Notes under the pieces: generated by a model
Database searches by the model: none
What the model was told of the DNA's origin: nothing
Seen by the model: only the letters and a program-made list of their open reading frames with translations
Made by a program: the position numbers and the translations under genes
Shown: positions 8,743 to 17,372 of the stretch, piece by piece
Numbering within the stretch: position 1 is the first letter of the stretch
Layout of the letters: each line of letters opens with the position of its first letter
Source: Fidelibacterota bacterium
Lineage (GTDB): Bacteria > Fidelibacterota > SORT01
Assembly: GCA_022571215.1 (NCBI GenBank)
Contig: JACZYG010000014.1
Coordinates: 1 to 64,000, forward strand
Length of the DNA: 64,000 bases
Direction of reading: 5' to 3'

Positions 8743-9674
8743 TAGATAAACCACTCCTCAAATCCTACCAGCTGTAGTTCGAGCTCAAGTTCCACGCCGA
8801 ATTTATCCTGAACCGTTTTCTGAGCAAGGGCGATAAGATGCATGACATCCTCCGCTTTTGCATTGCCGCTATTGAGTATGAAATTCGCGTGTTTGTCGGA
8901 AATTATCGCTCCGCCTGCGCGTGTTCCCTTCAAACCGGCATCCTCAATGAGTTTGCCCGCTGAATCACCTTCAGCCGGATTCTTGAAGATGCTTCCCGTG
9001 GAGGGGAGGGTGACAGGTTGTTTAGTGTTGCGCTCTTTAACGATCTCCCGTGAATTTCCATACAGCTCGGACGCATCCTCTACGAGCTCGAGCTCAAACT
9101 CCGATTCAAGAATGATGGCTCCCTCCGGAAGGTTGGATTCTCTATATTCGAACTGAAGTTCTATCGCGCGAAGTTCCACGAATTCGCCGTCTTCAAGCAA
9201 GAGAGTGAGCGATTTCAGTTTCTGGGAGATTTCTGAGCCGAAAGCTCCCGCGTTCATGAAGAGCGCGCCTCCGAGAGAACCGGGAATACCCGCTAATTTC
9301 TCTACGCCCGCCAGGTTATGTTTTCTGCATGTGGCGACAAATTTCGCAAGACTGACACCCGACTCCGCCTTTACTATGTTGCCTTTGACCTCGATGGAGC
9401 TAAATCCTGTCTTGAGGTCGATTATCAATCCCCTATATCCCTTGTCATGCACAAGAATATTGCTTCCTCCGCCTAAATTGAAATGCGGAAGCTGCTGCTC
9501 GCGCGCGAACTCCATGAGAGTTTTAACATCTTCTTTATCAACGGGAAGAGCGTAAATATATGCCGGTCCGCCTATATTATAGGTGGTATGCTCCGACATC
9601 GGCGTGTTAAATTTCAGCTCGCCTTTCACCGAATTTTCCAGATTGCGAAGATCCTGTTGGTTAACTAACTGCAT
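8742..9674 (-). CDS. murB: UDP-N-acetylenolpyruvoylglucosamine reductase MurB
   Basis: A 310-residue flavoenzyme that reduces UDP-GlcNAc-enolpyruvate to UDP-MurNAc with NADPH. The FAD-binding PCMH domain shows NLGGGSNILV (about 62-71) and PGSLGGALFMNAGAFG (about 130-145). The substrate domain has YRESNLP and STGSIFKNP, with the catalytic Ser. The start overlaps the murC stop by 14 bp and the stop overlaps the ftsQ ATG. The murC-murB-ftsQ order is common in dcw clusters. Confidence 0.97.
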   Translation of the reverse strand: MQLVNQQDLRNLENSVKGELKFNTPMSEHTTYNIGGPAYIYALPVDKEDVKTLMEFAREQQLPHFNLGGGSNILVHDKGYRGLIIDLKTGFSSIEVKGNIVKAESGVSLAKFVATCRKHNLAGVEKLAGIPGSLGGALFMNAGAFGSEISQKLKSLTLLLEDGEFVELRAIELQFEYRESNLPEGAIILESEFELELVEDASELYGNSREIVKERNTKQPVTLPSTGSIFKNPAEGDSAGKLIEDAGLKGTRAGGAIISDKHANFILNSGNAKAEDVMHLIALAQKTVQDKFGVELELELQLVGFEEWFI

Positions 9675-11064
9675 CTTTTTCCGCTCTCTCTAATTTTTGT
9701 ATGAACTCTTCCCCTATCTTATAAATATCCCCTGCTCCGATGGTGATTATCATGTCGCCTTCGGTCGCGAAATCGATCAAAAAATCTGAAATCTTCTCCT
9801 TTTCAGGGAGATAATGAACCTCTTTATGTCCCGAACTTTTCACCGCGTCAGCAATCAGTTTACCCGTGACCCCTTCGATGGGAGCTTCACGGGCGGGGAA
9901 TATATCGGTGATTATCACCACATCTGCATGATTGAACGAGCTGCCGAACTCGTCCTTGAAATCTCTCGTCCGTGAATAGAGGTGAGGCTGAAAGACCGCT
10001 ATCACCCGTCTGTCCCACCCGGTCTGAGCGGCGGAGAGGGAGCTCTTCACCTCTGTCGGATGATGAGCGTAATCGTCCACTATCATCATGCCGGCTATCC
10101 GTTTCTTTATCTCGAACCGCCGGCGTACGCCTTCGAATTCGCTCAACGCTTTCGCAATGGTGTCAAAGGGTATATCAAGTTCGAGCGCAAGGGCGATAAC
10201 GCCGAGAGCGTTCTTAACGTTATGAACACCGGGCATACGAAGATGAATCTTGCCCAAGTCCGTACCTTCGTTAATGAGATTGAATCTGCTTTCGCCTGAT
10301 TCGTAGCTGATGTCAACAGCCCGCACCTCAGCGTTTTCGTCCAGACCGTAAGTGATAATTCGCTTCTTGATGTCAGGAAGGATCGCCTTCAGGTGCGGTT
10401 CGTCTATACATGCGATAACCGCTCCGTAAAAGGGAACTCTCGAAGCAAAAATGAGGAATGTATCTTTGATGTCATCCAAGTCTTTGTATATGTCAAGATG
10501 TTCTATTTCAATATTCGTGATAATAGCGATAGTAGGGGAGAGGGTGAGAAACGAACGGTCAAATTCATCCGCTTCCGCTACTATATAATCGCCGTCGCCG
10601 AGCCGCGCGTTGGTCGCTAAACTTCTAACGACTCCTCCCACAATAATCGTCGGGTCGAGTCCTGCTTCAGTCATGACCATGCCCGCTATAGAAGTTGTAG
10701 TGGTCTTTCCGTGAGTGCCCGCCACCGCCACAGCATACGGTTTAAGCCGTACGAGCTCAGCGAGCATCTCCGCCCTGCGAATCACGGGAATCCCCTTCTC
10801 CTTTGCGGCTTCGATTTCGGGATTATCATCCGTCACCGCGGATGAATGAACCACCACATCGGCATCTCCGATGTTTTCGGCCGAATGACCTATATAGATT
10901 GTTCCGCCCATCTTTTGCAAATTCCGTGTAATATCCGTTTCGGTCATATCCGAACCCGACACGGCGTACCCCTGATTCAAAAGAAGCTCTGCAAGACCGC
11001 TCATACCGATACCGCCGACTCCGACGAAGTGCAGATGTTTGGTATGTCCTAATTTTACCATCAT
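9661..11064 (-). CDS. murC: UDP-N-acetylmuramate--L-alanine ligase MurC
   Basis: A 467-residue Mur ligase that adds L-Ala to UDP-MurNAc. The N-terminal Rossmann domain has HFVGVGGIGMSGLA, the central ATPase domain has GTHGKTTTTS (near residue 115), and the C-terminal domain has DDYAHHPTEV. The first ATG overlaps the murG stop as ATGA; a second Met follows directly. The MurC identity rests on the GTHGKTT form of the P loop and the YAHHP motif. Confidence 0.98.
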   Translation of the reverse strand: MMVKLGHTKHLHFVGVGGIGMSGLAELLLNQGYAVSGSDMTETDITRNLQKMGGTIYIGHSAENIGDADVVVHSSAVTDDNPEIEAAKEKGIPVIRRAEMLAELVRLKPYAVAVAGTHGKTTTTSIAGMVMTEAGLDPTIIVGGVVRSLATNARLGDGDYIVAEADEFDRSFLTLSPTIAIITNIEIEHLDIYKDLDDIKDTFLIFASRVPFYGAVIACIDEPHLKAILPDIKKRIITYGLDENAEVRAVDISYESGESRFNLINEGTDLGKIHLRMPGVHNVKNALGVIALALELDIPFDTIAKALSEFEGVRRRFEIKKRIAGMMIVDDYAHHPTEVKSSLSAAQTGWDRRVIAVFQPHLYSRTRDFKDEFGSSFNHADVVIITDIFPAREAPIEGVTGKLIADAVKSSGHKEVHYLPEKEKISDFLIDFATEGDMIITIGAGDIYKIGEEFIQKLERAEKDAVS

Positions 11065-11723
11065 GCCTTTGCCATCTCTATCATCTTGAAGAGCGAGTTG
11101 ATTATTTTCAATGCGGCGTCTTCATGAGCTACCGCCTTGCCCGCCTCGGACATCTCTTTTAGTTTCAAATCGTCATTCAACAGCCCGAATACAGTTTTCT
11201 CTAATTTGCCCGAGGGTAAGTCCACCTGATTGACCACCACAGCGGCGCCCGCGTCTGCCATAAGCTTCGCGTTGTAATCCTGATGCTTCTCCGCGGCGTG
11301 AGGGAGCGGGATAAGAATAGAAGGAAGCCCGACCGCTGCGAGTTCCGCAATGGTCAACGCTCCTGCCCTGCAAACGGCGATGTCCGCGGAGGAATACGCG
11401 CCCGCCATGTCCGAGAGGAAGGGCAATATCTTGACGTTATCCCGTTCGCCTACGGCTGTGATTATCTTCTGATAGTCGTTCGTTCCTGTCTGCCAGAGAA
11501 GTTGGAGTTCCGGGTGAGTGATGTATTTTTCTAAATTCTCCAATATGTGCATGTTTATCGGGCGGGAGCCTTGACTGCCTCCGAAAATAAGCAGAGTTCG
11601 TTTCCCCTCGGAGAGACCGTACGACTTTGAAGTGAGCGTTTTCGCTCTTCTGAGAAGTTCGCCTCTTATCGGATTTCCGCTAATTTCCATTTTTATGCTT
11701 TTTTTTTTAGATGTTTCATACAT
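11061..11723 (-). CDS. murG: MurG C-terminal half (frameshifted from the N-terminal half)
   Basis: A 220-codon open frame encoding the C-terminal Rossmann domain of the lipid II-forming GlcNAc transferase MurG. It contains ISGNPIRGE, LLIFGGSQGS and the donor-binding TIAELAAVGLPSILIPLPHA region. It overlaps the N-terminal frame by 31 bp and continues it one base out of frame across an A10 run. Residues before MEISGNPIR are the continuation of the KKK stretch. No good Shine-Dalgarno precedes its own ATG, so independent translation looks unlikely. Either one extra A restores a single ~363-residue protein, or expression uses slippage at the run. Confidence 0.9.
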   Translation of the reverse strand: MYETSKKKSIKMEISGNPIRGELLRRAKTLTSKSYGLSEGKRTLLIFGGSQGSRPINMHILENLEKYITHPELQLLWQTGTNDYQKIITAVGERDNVKILPFLSDMAGAYSSADIAVCRAGALTIAELAAVGLPSILIPLPHAAEKHQDYNAKLMADAGAAVVVNQVDLPSGKLEKTVFGLLNDDLKLKEMSEAGKAVAHEDAALKIINSLFKMIEMAKA

Positions 11724-12187
11724 TCTTCATAACTCAGCTCGACGCGGTCGACTCGTCCCGCCAATAATCGTGTAGTCAGACCCGGGTATGAATTCTGTTC
11801 GTGTATCAGAGTCGGAATACCTAACAAGGTCGCTGCATAAAGGGGGGGACCGGAGACGAAACCGCCTGTGCCTACTACGGCATCGGGTTTCTGTTTCATA
11901 AGGTACCAGAATGACTGGAGCGTTGCTATTATCAACTTAAACGGAATAAAAAGATTTTTCAGCGCCGTTAAAAACAGGTTTTTCTCTCTGCTGATACCTG
12001 AGATCCAGATAGGGAAGAAATCGAAATCGCTGTCGGGAATGATCTTTCCCTCGATCCCCTTTTTGGTACCGATGAATTTGATATCCGCCGACTTTTGCGC
12101 CAATTTAAGCCGCTCGGCGATGGCAAGCGCGGGGAAGAGATGTCCGCCTGTGCCGCCTCCCGCAAAAATGACCTTAAGATGTTTCAT
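11693..12187 (-). CDS. murG: MurG N-terminal half, ends at the A10 frameshift
   Basis: 164 residues forming the N-terminal Rossmann domain of MurG, the membrane-associated enzyme that transfers GlcNAc from UDP-GlcNAc to lipid I. It carries GGGTGGHLFPALA near residue 10, GTGGFVSGPP, and the HEQNSYPG acceptor-site motif. The frame stops 11 codons after the conserved SYEE stretch, directly after a poly-A run encoding KKK. The start overlaps the cluster tightly, 1 base after ftsW. MurG is essential and no other copy is visible here, so functional product is expected despite the break. Confidence 0.9.
   Translation of the reverse strand: MKHLKVIFAGGGTGGHLFPALAIAERLKLAQKSADIKFIGTKKGIEGKIIPDSDFDFFPIWISGISREKNLFLTALKNLFIPFKLIIATLQSFWYLMKQKPDAVVGTGGFVSGPPLYAATLLGIPTLIHEQNSYPGLTTRLLAGRVDRVELSYEECMKHLKKKA
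11699..11708 (-). other. A10 homopolymer at the murG frame junction (slippage site or base-call error)
   Basis: On the coding strand the sequence reads CT followed by ten A and then GCATAA, so the reading frame stops at TAA. An eleventh A would give CTA AAA AAA AAA AGC ATA and join both MurG halves without loss of conserved sequence. Long A runs are sites of transcriptional slippage and of ribosomal -1 shifting, and are also common sites of sequencing error. Confidence 0.8.
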
Positions 12188-12188
12188 T

Positions 12189-13334
12189 TCAGTCAGAACT
12201 CCTTTTATATCTCTTTTTATTTTTCTTGGTTGAAGATGAAATATTAAGTATCACCCCGACCGAGCCGAGCGTAAAGAGGATGTTGGAACCTCCATAGCTG
12301 ACCAGAGGGATCGGCAAGCCCGTAACGGGGAGCAATCCTGAGACGACAGCGGCATTGACCGCAGAATAAAGAAATATCGAGGAGGCAAGTCCGACAGCGA
12401 GGTAGAGTCCAAAGCTGTCTTTGGAGGATTTAGCCACTTTTAACGATCTGAAAAAGAACATCAGAAACATTGTTGAAATGATCAACACGCCCAAAAACCC
12501 CATCTCCTCGCCGATAATGGCAAGAATGAAATCGGTATGAGGAGTAGGAAGGAAAAGGTTCTTGCTTATGCTTCCGCCCAGTCCTATTCCGAGAAAACCG
12601 CCGCCTCCGAGGCTCATCAGCGATTGCTGCATCTGATAGCCCGCTCCCGATACGTCTCCGCCTTCGAAATATGATTTGATTCTCGCTATCTGATAGCTGG
12701 AACCGAAGAGAGAGAGGAGCATCAACAGGCTGCCGACGGAGCCTATGGCAAAGAGATGGCTCATTCGCGCGTTACCCACGAAGAGCATGATGAATACGAC
12801 AGTAACCAATATAGCGGTCGTGCTGAAATCAGGTTGTTTCAGTATCAGCAAAGATGATATGCTGAGCACGATCACCATCGGAAGGAGTCCGTCAGAGAAG
12901 TAGACCATTTTATCTTTCTTCTTTTCAAGGAAGTACGCTATGTAGGTTATCAGCGAAAACTTCATAAACTCGGAGGTTTGTATACTAATGCCGCCGACGT
13001 AAATCCACCGGGCTGTGGCTCCCGTTCCCCAAAAACGATGATGAATCAAACCGGCGGTCAAAACTATTAACGCAATTATCAGGAGCGGCAAGGCGATTTT
13101 TTTATATAGCCTGTAATCTATATGCATCGTCAGAGCCATAAGCCCGAAACCGATGAGTATTCGCACAAAATGACCCTTCAGATAGATAGCGCTGTCGCCC
13201 ATCTCCCTGCCGATTGCCGAGCTTGCGCTGTAGAGCATCACCATGCCGGTACCCGCTATCAACACGATAATGAACAGGAGTTGCTTGTCGTAATTTCCCA
13301 AACTGAAAGGCATATTCGAGGCAATCCGGTTCAT
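12189..13334 (-). CDS. ftsW: Lipid II polymerase FtsW (SEDS family)
   Basis: 381 residues with about ten hydrophobic membrane helices. SEDS markers are GTGATARWI in an early periplasmic loop, GGGGFLGIGLGGS, and the PIPLVSYGGSN motif near the C-terminus. FtsW polymerises septal glycan together with the transpeptidase FtsI encoded upstream. The start overlaps the murD stop (ATGAATGA) and the stop lies 1 base before murG. FtsW rather than RodA is indicated by its position between murD and murG. Confidence 0.96.
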   Translation of the reverse strand: MNRIASNMPFSLGNYDKQLLFIIVLIAGTGMVMLYSASSAIGREMGDSAIYLKGHFVRILIGFGLMALTMHIDYRLYKKIALPLLIIALIVLTAGLIHHRFWGTGATARWIYVGGISIQTSEFMKFSLITYIAYFLEKKKDKMVYFSDGLLPMVIVLSISSLLILKQPDFSTTAILVTVVFIMLFVGNARMSHLFAIGSVGSLLMLLSLFGSSYQIARIKSYFEGGDVSGAGYQMQQSLMSLGGGGFLGIGLGGSISKNLFLPTPHTDFILAIIGEEMGFLGVLIISTMFLMFFFRSLKVAKSSKDSFGLYLAVGLASSIFLYSAVNAAVVSGLLPVTGLPIPLVSYGGSNILFTLGSVGVILNISSSTKKNKKRYKRSSD

Positions 13335-14695
13335 TCATCCGCTCCGTAGGAATTGACCTCGTTTTTGAACACGTTGCCGCGTTCTTCGTAATTTTTGAAC
13401 ATATCAAAGCTTGCGCAGCCGGGCGAGAGGAGCACGACTTCGCCCGCCTCGGAGATCATGATCGCCGTTTCCACCGCCGCTTTCATACTTGTCGCAAAAT
13501 GCACATCACTGATCGTCCAAAACGCCTTAGCGATCTTTTCGTCCGCTTCGCCGATAAGAATAAGTCTTTTTACTTTCTTTGCCGCGAGTTCCGTCAGAGA
13601 ATTGAAATCACCGCCTTTATCTCTGCCTCCGGCGATAAGCACCAGGGGCTCATCAAACGAGTCAAGAGCGACCGCCAAAGAATCCACGTTTGTAGATTTT
13701 GAGTCATTGACGTAACATACTTTGTCGAGCACACGAACCGTTTCGAGACGGTGTTCGACACCTTCAAAAGATAGAAGGGCGCTTCCAGACCTGATAGTGG
13801 AAGCGCCCCCTGTTGTGGTGAGAATCATGCAAGCCGCGGCGTTGGCTACGTTGTGCATTCCGCGGAGCTTGAGGTCTTTAATGTCTAAAATCTTCTCGTC
13901 TACGCTGTCAATTCTTAATCTGAGTTCAGAACCTTCCAACCAACATCCCTCTTCAAGTTCCTCTTTGACGGAAAACGACAATTTTCTGCTTTTGGACAGC
14001 GAGGCGATTCGAGTCGATTCTTTGTCATCGAAATTGTATACAAAGCAATCTTCGGAGGTCATATTTTCCACGATGCGTTCTTTCGCTCCGATGTAACTCG
14101 CAATATCGGTATGCCAATCGAGATGATCGGGTGTGACGTTCAGAACGGTTGCGAGGGAAGGATGAAAATCGCTTATCCATTTGAGTTGAAAACTGCTCAG
14201 TTCTAAAATATAATTCGTATCGGCGCTGTCGCCCTTGATGACCAGCGACGAGAAAGGAGTTCCGATATTCCCTCCGACACGCACATCGTCAAAAGAGAGT
14301 TTCATCATCTCGCCTAACAGGGAAGTGCAGGTGGTTTTCCCGTTGGAGCCTGTGATGGCGGTTATCTTTCCAGTGGCAAACCAACTTGCCGCTTCTAATT
14401 CGCTGTAAAGAGGCAGTTTAGAATCGATCACACTCTTGATCACGTCGGAAGTTTCGGGGATACCGGGGCTGGTGACAACGAAGTCGGCTTCCAGAGCCCT
14501 GTCGGTGTGACCATCGGTTTCATACGCGATGTTCATACCGCTCGCTTCTTTTATAGCGGTAGCGAGGTTTTCAGCTCTGCCGCTGTCGCTCATGAACAGC
14601 TCCGCGCCCGCTTCCGATAGGAGCCGGGCAGCCGCTATACCGCTGTTCGCCATTCCGAGCACCGTAATTTTTTTATTTGACACTTCATGCTTCAT
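13331..14695 (-). CDS. murD: UDP-N-acetylmuramoyl-L-alanine--D-glutamate ligase MurD
   Basis: A 454-residue Mur ligase adding D-Glu to UDP-MurNAc-L-Ala. It has an N-terminal GMANSGIAAARLL dinucleotide-like fold, the ATP loop GSNGKTTCTSLLG (near residue 116), NVTPDHLDWH in the central domain, and VLIAGGRDKG in the C-terminal domain. About 200 bp containing interspersed repeats separate it from mraY upstream, the only loose joint in the cluster. Confidence 0.97.
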   Translation of the reverse strand: MKHEVSNKKITVLGMANSGIAAARLLSEAGAELFMSDSGRAENLATAIKEASGMNIAYETDGHTDRALEADFVVTSPGIPETSDVIKSVIDSKLPLYSELEAASWFATGKITAITGSNGKTTCTSLLGEMMKLSFDDVRVGGNIGTPFSSLVIKGDSADTNYILELSSFQLKWISDFHPSLATVLNVTPDHLDWHTDIASYIGAKERIVENMTSEDCFVYNFDDKESTRIASLSKSRKLSFSVKEELEEGCWLEGSELRLRIDSVDEKILDIKDLKLRGMHNVANAAACMILTTTGGASTIRSGSALLSFEGVEHRLETVRVLDKVCYVNDSKSTNVDSLAVALDSFDEPLVLIAGGRDKGGDFNSLTELAAKKVKRLILIGEADEKIAKAFWTISDVHFATSMKAAVETAIMISEAGEVVLLSPGCASFDMFKNYEERGNVFKNEVNSYGADE

Positions 14696-14725
14696 CTTAA
14701 TTTTTTAGCAAACTTTTTTGCGTAC

Positions 14726-14846
14726 TGTGCGAGTCAGGATTCAGATTGACCGCAAGATTAAGAACTACAGCGTCAGGGTAAGCCCCGACTGCCACGTGGT
14801 TTTTCATCCCCTCCTTACTAAGGAGGGGACTAAGGGGTGGTTGATA
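14726..14846. repeat. Repeat block inside the dcw cluster between mraY and murD
   Basis: It holds TGCGAGTCAGGATTCAGATTGACCGC, split here as GAGTCAGGATT and AGATTGACCGC, then GCGTCAGGGTAAGCCCCGAC (about 14770-14790) and CCCCTCCTTactAAGGAGGGG followed by GGGGTGGTT (14809-14843). These are the same modules seen in the long intergenic mosaics. No gene is supported in the gap, so the repeats are presumably transcribed with the operon. Confidence 0.8.
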
Positions 14847-14894
14847 CACTGACCGCGATTCTAACCCATTATATTTATCATTCAGTCTCATCCG

Positions 14895-15998
14895 TTATCT
14901 CAATTTGAAAGTGCTTAAGCTGATTATTGCGGAGAGAATACCTATTATCCAGAACCGCACGACTATCTTTGACTCATCCATCCCTTTCAGTTCAAAGTGA
15001 TGATGGATCGGCGCCATTTTAAAAAACTTTACACCCTCGCCGAATTTTCTTCTGGTATATTTGAAATACAGAACCTGAATGATCACGGAGAGTGTTTCCA
15101 TTAGAAAGACCGAGCCGACGAATACGAGCAGGATCTCCTTTTTAATCAAAATCGCCACAACACCAAGCGCTCCTCCGAGCGCCAACGCTCCCGTGTCACC
15201 CATGATAACCTGCGCGGGTTTACTGTTGAACCAGAGGAATCCGAGCGTCGCTCCGACCATTGCGGAGAGGTAGACGGTCATCTCACCCGAGCCGGGCAGA
15301 TAATCAATGTAGAGATAGTTGGAGATTATCGAGTTCCCCGTGGCATAGGCCATGACCGTAAAAGCGAGAGCGGCGATACAAACGAGTCCTGTCGCGAGTC
15401 CGTCAAGTCCGTCGGTCAGGTTGACGGCGTTCGAGAACCAGGTGACGGCGAAAACGACCATCGGGATATAGAAAACACCGTAATCAATTTGATAATCCTT
15501 AAAGAAGGGGAGGTAGCTGCGGGTGCCGACGGACTCCCATTCGGGAGAGAAGTAGACTATTCCGCCGATTATCAGTCCGAGCGAAATCTGTCCGAAGAGT
15601 TTATATCTCGCTATAAGTCCTTTTTCGATCTTTTTAACAACCTTGAGGTAATCGTCAAGCCAGCCGACAAATCCCATCCATAAAGTCGCAAAGAGCGCAA
15701 GTTGGACGTAGTTGTTAAGCAGATTAGCCCAAAGCAGAGTCGGCAGAATGATGGCTGTAAGAATCAACAGCCCGCCCATCGTAGGCGTACCCTTTTTCGC
15801 ATGATGAGATTCCGGTCCGTCAGACCTTATCTCTTCTCCGAGTCCATGTTTATGCAATAGCCTGATGACAAACGGTCCGACCATAAAGCTGATCAGCAAG
15901 GCGCTGATTGCTGCGCCCGCGCTGCGGAAAGTGATATACTGAAAGACATTGAAACCTGAAACGTAGTCTCTTAAAGGATATAAAAGATGATACAGCAT
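14895..15998 (-). CDS. mraY: Phospho-MurNAc-pentapeptide transferase MraY
   Basis: A 367-residue integral membrane enzyme that moves phospho-MurNAc-pentapeptide to undecaprenyl phosphate, forming lipid I. About ten membrane helices are evident. Family motifs are GTPTMGGLL, GWLDDYLKV (catalytic Asp pair), NAVNLTDGLDGLA and the IHHHFE loop. The ATG overlaps the murF stop by one base (TGATG). Lipid I is passed on to MurG, encoded four genes downstream. Confidence 0.98.
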   Translation of the reverse strand: MLYHLLYPLRDYVSGFNVFQYITFRSAGAAISALLISFMVGPFVIRLLHKHGLGEEIRSDGPESHHAKKGTPTMGGLLILTAIILPTLLWANLLNNYVQLALFATLWMGFVGWLDDYLKVVKKIEKGLIARYKLFGQISLGLIIGGIVYFSPEWESVGTRSYLPFFKDYQIDYGVFYIPMVVFAVTWFSNAVNLTDGLDGLATGLVCIAALAFTVMAYATGNSIISNYLYIDYLPGSGEMTVYLSAMVGATLGFLWFNSKPAQVIMGDTGALALGGALGVVAILIKKEILLVFVGSVFLMETLSVIIQVLYFKYTRRKFGEGVKFFKMAPIHHHFELKGMDESKIVVRFWIIGILSAIISLSTFKLR

Positions 15999-17368
15999 CA
16001 GTTCTTCTCACCGCCCATGAGAGCTATCACATCTTCCATTTGCATACCCCGTGAGCCTTTAACGAGTATCATATCACCGGGATTTGAAAAATCCATGAGC
16101 CGCTCGGTCATCTCTTCTTTGCTCTCAAAGTGCGCCGCTTCCTTGCATCCCTCTTTTTCGGCCTCATCTACAGTAGCTTTGGATTCCGTGCCGTAGGCGT
16201 AAACGGCATCGAAACCCGCAAACGAGATCTTTCGCCCTATCTCCCTGTGTTCTTCTTCGCTGTGGGATCCTAACTCGAGCATATCTCCTAAAACGACTAT
16301 CTTTTTGGAAGAGGAATTGAACGCGGAGAGCGAACTCAATGCCAGCCCGACAGAAGCGGGATTTGCATTGTAACTGTCGTCAATGACTATTCTGCCCGCG
16401 ACTTCTATCCGGTACATGCGTCCCTTTAATCCATGATAAGACTCTATCGCTTCGCAGATGTCGGGAAGCGGAACGGCGAACTTCAGACCGATAGCCGCTG
16501 CCGCAATGGCATTTTCCGCCATTTTTTTGCCCAATACATTTAAAGTGAACGGCTTGCAACCGTTGAATTCGATGACGGCGCGAGAATCATCCTCGATTCT
16601 CACTATCTTCCCGTTCATATCGGCATTTCCATGAAGACTATAAGTCAATTTTTTATCTAAATTCTCGGCTAACTCCTTTATGTACCTGTCATCAATATTC
16701 ACGATGGCAGTCCCACCGACCGCCATGCCCGTGAATAGTTCTCCCTTAGCTTTCGCAACCTGTTTCATGTTTCCGAAAAATTCCGTATGCGCCAACTCTA
16801 CATTGGTGATAAGAGCAACGTCCGGCTCGGCGATGGAGCAGAGATAAGTCATTTCGCCCGGATGATTTATCCCCATTTCTATCACCGCAAAATCCGTGGA
16901 GTCGTCCATCTCAAGCAGAGTGAGAGGGACTCCGATATGATTATTCAAATTCCCCTTGGTTTTGTGTATCTTCCCTATCTTCGAAAGAACGAGAGCGGTC
17001 ATCTCCTTAACTGTCGTTTTGCCGTTAGAGCCTGTGATGCCTACTATCGGTTGATTTTTCAACTTTCGATGCAAATTGGCGTATTGACCGAGAAAAATTT
17101 GCGTATCGACGGTGGTATATATACCAACTGATTCGTTAAGTTCCCGTTCATTCTCAGCGAACCATGTCCGTGAAACAACGACCCCTGATGCTCCGTTAGA
17201 AACGGCTGAGTCAAGAAAGTCGTGACCGTCGAATTTGTCACCCTTTATCGCTACGAACAGATTTCCCTCGTTTAGAGTCCTGGAATTTATCGATACGCCC
17301 GTCAGTTCTCTTCTCAACGGCTGAATTTCAGTCACGCCCTGTACCTCGCTAAGAGAAACAAAATTCAT
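15998..17368 (-). CDS. murF: UDP-MurNAc-tripeptide--D-Ala-D-Ala ligase MurF
   Basis: A 456-residue Mur ligase completing the UDP-MurNAc-pentapeptide. The N-terminal domain resembles MurE (SINSRTL, GDKFDGHDF). The ATP loop is GSNGKTTVKEM, and DDSYNANPASV is the MurF signature in the C-terminal domain. It follows murE by 4 bp and overlaps mraY by one base. Confidence 0.97.
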   Translation of the reverse strand: MNFVSLSEVQGVTEIQPLRRELTGVSINSRTLNEGNLFVAIKGDKFDGHDFLDSAVSNGASGVVVSRTWFAENERELNESVGIYTTVDTQIFLGQYANLHRKLKNQPIVGITGSNGKTTVKEMTALVLSKIGKIHKTKGNLNNHIGVPLTLLEMDDSTDFAVIEMGINHPGEMTYLCSIAEPDVALITNVELAHTEFFGNMKQVAKAKGELFTGMAVGGTAIVNIDDRYIKELAENLDKKLTYSLHGNADMNGKIVRIEDDSRAVIEFNGCKPFTLNVLGKKMAENAIAAAAIGLKFAVPLPDICEAIESYHGLKGRMYRIEVAGRIVIDDSYNANPASVGLALSSLSAFNSSSKKIVVLGDMLELGSHSEEEHREIGRKISFAGFDAVYAYGTESKATVDEAEKEGCKEAAHFESKEEMTERLMDFSNPGDMILVKGSRGMQMEDVIALMGGEKN

Positions 17369-17372
17369 ATCG

